Positions 61,014-64,000 of a DNA stretch of 64,000 nucleotides are shown piece by piece. The stretch is taken from NCBI RefSeq assembly GCF_028994775.1, contig NZ_JAJQMN010000002.1, positions 1 through 64,000 on the forward strand, read 5' to 3'. Source of the stretch: Promicromonospora iranensis (lineage in GTDB: Bacteria > Actinomycetota > Actinomycetes > Actinomycetales > Cellulomonadaceae). The stretch's first letter is position 1. Each line of letters begins with the position of its first letter. The position numbers were made by a program, and so were the translations under genes. A model generated the notes under the pieces. That model made no database searches, had not been told where the DNA came from, and saw nothing but the letters and a program-made list of their open reading frames with translations.

Positions 61014-61757
61014 CTACCGCCGGACGACGAGCACCCGGCCCGGCGCGAGCTCGTACCTCCCGGCCACCACACCCGGGCTTGCGGCACCGGCCTGCGCCAC
61101 GATCGTGACGGGTGGCTCAGCCGCCACCCGGTCCGACGTCGGGAACCAGGTGCGCCCGGGGCTGACCAGGATGAGCATGCCGTCGATCTGCCCGGCCGGG
61201 GAGAACGTCTTCGACCCGTCCGGGTAACGGCCGATGCCGACGTCGGTGAGGCGGTCGGCGGTGCCTGCGACGTCGGGCACGGCGACGCCCACCTCACTCA
61301 CGGAGCGCAGGTCGGCGGGCCCGAACGGGACAGGCTGGGTGCCGGGCGCGTACGGGCTTGAGGCCTTCGCCCCCGATGCGTGCCCGGCACCCAGGTCTGG
61401 AGGGAGATCACGGCGTGCGATGACTTCGAGCACCGACCGGTCCGGGCCCGGAAAGTAGAGGGACCGGGCGTTCCAGGCCGGCTGGGCCTCGAACTCGGTG
61501 CGGTCGCCGTCGCCCAGGAGGCCCGGGCCCGCCTCGAGGAAGGCTCGGGCCGCGTCGAACCGCGCGTCGTCGACGAGAAAGGCGTAGTGCTGGTCGCCCT
61601 CGGCGTCAGGATCCTCGCGGAACCGGATGACCGATCGTCCGACGGTGATCTCCACCGCGCCGATCTCTTTCCGCACCGGCAGGCCGAGGACCGTCTCGTA
61701 GTACGCGGCGGTCTCCGCCGCCGAACGGGTCACCGTGTCGACGCTCATGATCTCCAT
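61014..61757 (-). CDS. VOC-family (glyoxalase/dioxygenase-like) protein
   Basis: This 247-residue protein has two VOC modules. The first (about 1-115) starts MSVDTVTRSAAETAAYYETV and ends FPGPDRSVLEVIAR. The second (about 140-247) contains VSEVGVAVPDVAGTADRLTD. Metal ligands are not fully evident. ATG 61757 is used; ATG 61748 and TTG 61769 are alternatives. A perfect 16-bp palindrome lies 17 nt upstream. Substrate unknown. Confidence 0.75.
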   Translation of the reverse strand: MEIMSVDTVTRSAAETAAYYETVLGLPVRKEIGAVEITVGRSVIRFREDPDAEGDQHYAFLVDDARFDAARAFLEAGPGLLGDGDRTEFEAQPAWNARSLYFPGPDRSVLEVIARRDLPPDLGAGHASGAKASSPYAPGTQPVPFGPADLRSVSEVGVAVPDVAGTADRLTDVGIGRYPDGSKTFSPAGQIDGMLILVSPGRTWFPTSDRVAAEPPVTIVAQAGAASPGVVAGRYELAPGRVLVVRR

Positions 61758-61773
61758 GCGCCCAGCCAACTAT

Positions 61774-61789
61774 CTCAACCATGGTTGAG
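61774..61789. promoter_or_regulatory. perfect 16-bp palindromic operator
   Basis: CTCAACCATGGTTGAG is a perfect palindrome, overlapping TTGACC of a possible -35 on the minus strand. It fits CTCAA-N6-TTGAG, the form bound by SoxR/MerR-type regulators. No such regulator gene is in the window. Confidence 0.6.
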
Positions 61790-61800
61790 GTCAACCCGCG

Positions 61801-62469
61801 CTACGCGAGCAGCCAGGACGCCGACCGCCGCAGGAGTTCCTGATGCCCCTCGGACGCGAACGAGCGGGTGTCGTGCCCCAGCGCCGAGTAGATGCTGCGG
61901 CCGCCGTGCGTCTCGTTGACCCACAGGACGGGCTGCTCGACACCGTCGTCGTCGGGAGTGGTGCCGAGAACCCGCGTCCCCGCGTTCACGCGCAGGAGGC
62001 AGTAACGCTCGTCGAACGCCTCGACGGCGCCCAGGCCGTCCGTGACCGGGTGGCCCCCGGTCAGCTCGAACCGCGCCGGGCCGATCGGCGGGTGCATCGA
62101 CTCACCGGGCACCCACCGCCCGCCGAGCACCGCCGACCAGTCGGGCGCGTCGTAGAACGTGTTCGCCGCCTGGTGCAGTCCGAGGACGGCGCCCCCGGCC
62201 CGCGCCCAGTCCGCCAGCCGGGCGTGGAAGCCGAGCCAGTCGTCGTCGGACCCGTCGAAGTCCGCGTCGCGGCGGCCGGTGCCGCCGTTCACGACCAGCA
62301 GGTCCACCTCGTCGAGACCGTCCAGCGCGTCCCGGAAGAGTCCCCGCACCTCGACGACGCCCAGGTCACCGACGATGCCGGCGACCACGTGCGACGTCGC
62401 CGCATGGTCGTGCCAGGGGTCCTCGTAACGTCCACGGCCGGCAAGGATGAGGATGCGCTTCGTCGTCAC
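61801..62469 (-). CDS. ThuA-like glutamine-amidotransferase-fold protein
   Basis: This 222-residue cytoplasmic protein starts RILILAGRGRYEDPWHDHAATS and contains LLVVNGGTGRRD and AVLGLHQAANTFYDAPDW. It also has PVLWVNETHGGRSIYSALGHD, the pattern of ThuA-like trehalose-utilisation proteins. The canonical Cys of class I amidotransferases is absent (His/Gln in HQAAN). Its role is unknown; some members convert keto-sugars. It stands alone. Confidence 0.82.
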   Translation of the reverse strand: MTTKRILILAGRGRYEDPWHDHAATSHVVAGIVGDLGVVEVRGLFRDALDGLDEVDLLVVNGGTGRRDADFDGSDDDWLGFHARLADWARAGGAVLGLHQAANTFYDAPDWSAVLGGRWVPGESMHPPIGPARFELTGGHPVTDGLGAVEAFDERYCLLRVNAGTRVLGTTPDDDGVEQPVLWVNETHGGRSIYSALGHDTRSFASEGHQELLRRSASWLLA

Positions 62470-62497
62470 GGTGCGATCCTGCCACGACGCCGGCGAC

Positions 62498-63469
62498 CTA
62501 CGGCACCACCAGGATCTTGCCCCGGGCGGCGCCCGACTCGAGCCGACGGAACGCCTCCACGGCGTCGGCGAGGTCGTAGCGCCCGTCGATCCGCGGCACG
62601 ACGTCGCCGGCGGTCAGGAGCCCGGCGAGCTCGGCCAGGTCGGCCCGCTGGTTCGCGCGCCAGGCGAACACGCCCATCCGGGTGCCCGTCAGCCGGCCGA
62701 CGACCGGGCCGAACAAGGCCTTCTCCGCGAACGAGCCGATCCGCCGGGCGATCAGCACGTAACGTCCGCCCGGAGCCAGGGTGCGCCGGAGCGCAGGCAC
62801 CGACCGGGTGTCGGCGATATCGAGGACGACGTCCCACCGCCGATCGCCGCGTGTGACGTCCTCGCGGGTGTGGTCGACGACGTCGTCCGCACCGAGCTCC
62901 CGCAGGAAGTCGAGCTTGCCGCCGTGGTCCACGGCCGTCACGACGGCTCCCCGCGCCTTGGCGATCTGCACGGCGAACGGCCCCACACAGCCGCCGGCCC
63001 CGTTGACCAGCACCCGCTCGCCCGGCCGGAGCCGGCCGGCGGCCCGCAGACCCTGCAGCGCGAGCGACCCCGAGTGCGGGACGGTGGCGGCGACGTCGAA
63101 CGGGACGCCGTCGGGCAGCGGCGACAGGGCCGACGCCGACGCGCGCACCCGGTCCGCCAGCGCACCGTGCCCGTGCTCGAACAGGTCGGCCCAGACGCGG
63201 TCGCCCGGCCGGAGCCCGGCGACGTCCGGCCCTACCGCCTCGACCGTCCCGGCGACGTCGATCCCCACCCGGCGGTGGGCCGGCCGAACGAGGCCCGTGC
63301 CGATCCGGGCGAGGCGTGGACGTCCGAGCAGGTGATCGAGGTCAGCCATGTTCAGGGAGGCGACGGCGACCCGGACCACGGCCTCGCCCGGACCGGGCTC
63401 CGGGTCCCCGACCGCGGCGACCCGGAGCACGTCGACCGGGCCGTACTCGTCCCGGACCACCGCCCTCAC
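62498..63469 (-). CDS. NAD(P)-dependent quinone oxidoreductase, MDR superfamily
   Basis: This 323-residue medium-chain dehydrogenase/reductase lacks the zinc ligands of alcohol dehydrogenases. It has the GroES-like domain (about 1-120) and the nucleotide motif VNGAGGCVGPFAVQIAK. The C-terminal DAVEAFRRLESGAARGKILV is typical of quinone reductase-like members. ATG 63469 overlaps the upstream gene stop by 4 nt (ATGA), so it is co-expressed with the nitroreductase-like gene. Confidence 0.88.
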   Translation of the reverse strand: MRAVVRDEYGPVDVLRVAAVGDPEPGPGEAVVRVAVASLNMADLDHLLGRPRLARIGTGLVRPAHRRVGIDVAGTVEAVGPDVAGLRPGDRVWADLFEHGHGALADRVRASASALSPLPDGVPFDVAATVPHSGSLALQGLRAAGRLRPGERVLVNGAGGCVGPFAVQIAKARGAVVTAVDHGGKLDFLRELGADDVVDHTREDVTRGDRRWDVVLDIADTRSVPALRRTLAPGGRYVLIARRIGSFAEKALFGPVVGRLTGTRMGVFAWRANQRADLAELAGLLTAGDVVPRIDGRYDLADAVEAFRRLESGAARGKILVVP

Positions 63470-64000
63470 GCGGTGCCACCGGGGGCGGTCGTACCCGAGT
63501 CCGTGCCGCCCAGGTCCGAACCGGCCGCGTCCATGCCGCCCGCGTCCGCACCGCCCACGTCCGTACCGCCCGAGGAGGCCGGCGCACGCCTCAGCACGAG
63601 GAAGTCGGTGACGCCGAAGAGGCGAGCGACCCCACGGTCCCGCGCGGACAGGTGAGGCAGCGCCTCGGACGGCTCGACGATCCGCGGTGTCACCAGGTAC
63701 GTCTGCCCCTCGGCCCGCAGCTCCGCGGAGCCCGCCGCGCGGATGTTCCGCAACCAGTCCACGTCCGGGCCGTAGGGGAGGTAGACGAGGAAGTCGTCGT
63801 CCAGCGGGTACACCCCGATCGGCGTCGCGTAGGACGCACCCGATCTGCGCCCGACATGGCGGATCACCGCGGCGGACGCGCCCGGTTCACCGGCGGTCCG
63901 CAGCTCGATCGGGCGGCCGAACCGGCGACCGAGGCGCCGGACGATCAGGAGGCCGCGTCGGTTCTTGGTGCGCATGACCAGCACGAGCGCGAGGAAGCCG
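63466..64000 (-). CDS. deazaflavin-dependent nitroreductase family protein (5' end not in window)
   Basis: At least 172 residues are visible. The split-barrel core (IELRTAGEPGASAAVIRHVGRRSG...YATPIGVYPLDDDFLVYLPYG) is typical of F420H2-dependent Ddn-like proteins. The frame stays open to the window edge (GFLALVLVMRTKNRR), so the start may lie beyond 64000; GTG 63984 is the first internal candidate. The last 35 residues are Gly/Asp/Ala/Thr-rich and encoded by a 15-nt tandem repeat (63499-63573). Confidence 0.8.
   Translation of the reverse strand, partial: GFLALVLVMRTKNRRGLLIVRRLGRRFGRPIELRTAGEPGASAAVIRHVGRRSGASYATPIGVYPLDDDFLVYLPYGPDVDWLRNIRAAGSAELRAEGQTYLVTPRIVEPSEALPHLSARDRGVARLFGVTDFLVLRRAPASSGGTDVGGADAGGMDAAGSDLGGTDSGTTAPGGTA
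63499..63573 (-). repeat. 15-nt minisatellite, five units, in coding tail
   Basis: Five units resembling GTCCGTACCGCCCAC start at 63499, 63514, 63529, 63544 and 63559. They encode a repeated five-residue motif (GGTDV, GGADA, GGMDA, AGSDL, GGTDS) in the C-terminal tail of the nitroreductase-like protein. Confidence 0.9.

Noticed and set aside
1-64000. tRNA, rRNA, prophage, insertion sequence or biosynthetic gene cluster
   Set aside because: None of their hallmark sequences or genes was seen on either strand.

Overview
The window is very GC-rich DNA with strong GC bias at third codon positions, many GTG starts and several probable leaderless transcripts. Gene content points to a plant-biomass-degrading actinomycete of the Micrococcales, near Promicromonosporaceae/Cellulomonadaceae: radA-disA, GTP-type PEP carboxykinase next to a RamB-like regulator, an F420-type oxidoreductase, and many secreted GH43/GH51 enzymes. 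The taxonomic placement is inference. No rRNA, tRNA, CRISPR array, prophage or insertion sequence was recognised.

Positions 1-36600 form one large arabinan/arabinose (and probably arabinogalactan) utilisation region. It holds three CUT1 ABC importers that lack ATPases (177-3414, 19043-22433, 33434-36598) and one complete CUT2 importer (11407-16129). Its enzymes are two intracellular GH51 arabinofuranosidases, a secreted GH43-GH51 fusion, four further GH43 enzymes, and araB-araD-araA (27710-31649). Two closely related LacI regulators (3963-5048, 24457-25560) flank the core. Six copies of a TACANCGNTGTA operator lie before or inside the starts of the arabinan genes. A different LacI-type operator, TGTTAGCGCTCACA, occurs upstream of both araB and the CUT2 binding protein. 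The inferred flow is: secreted enzymes release arabino-oligosaccharides and arabinose, CUT1/CUT2 systems import them, intracellular GH51/GH43 enzymes finish hydrolysis, and AraA-AraB-AraD yield xylulose 5-phosphate. Interspersed genes are a small alarmone synthetase, a GPP34 protein bracketed by two 61-bp palindromes, and a small membrane protein with atypical codon use.

From 36800 onward the content is mostly housekeeping: a CPBP protease, a third LacI regulator, proC, a PAP2 phosphatase, radA-disA, mutY, an argA-like acetyltransferase, and the glycerol genes glpD-glpF-glpK. After these come a tetR/membrane protein pair, an S33 peptidase, ramB divergent from pckG, and trpS. trpS is preceded by a 14-residue leader peptide with three consecutive Trp codons and alternative hairpins, an apparent ribosome-mediated attenuator. 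The right end holds trmL, a mazEF-like toxin-antitoxin pair, a VOC protein behind a perfect 16-bp palindrome, a ThuA-like protein, a quinone oxidoreductase, and a deazaflavin-type nitroreductase whose tail is a 15-nt minisatellite.

Intergenic regions carry at least two palindromic repeat families (24-bp-arm and 61-bp elements) and two further palindromes with 29-bp arms.
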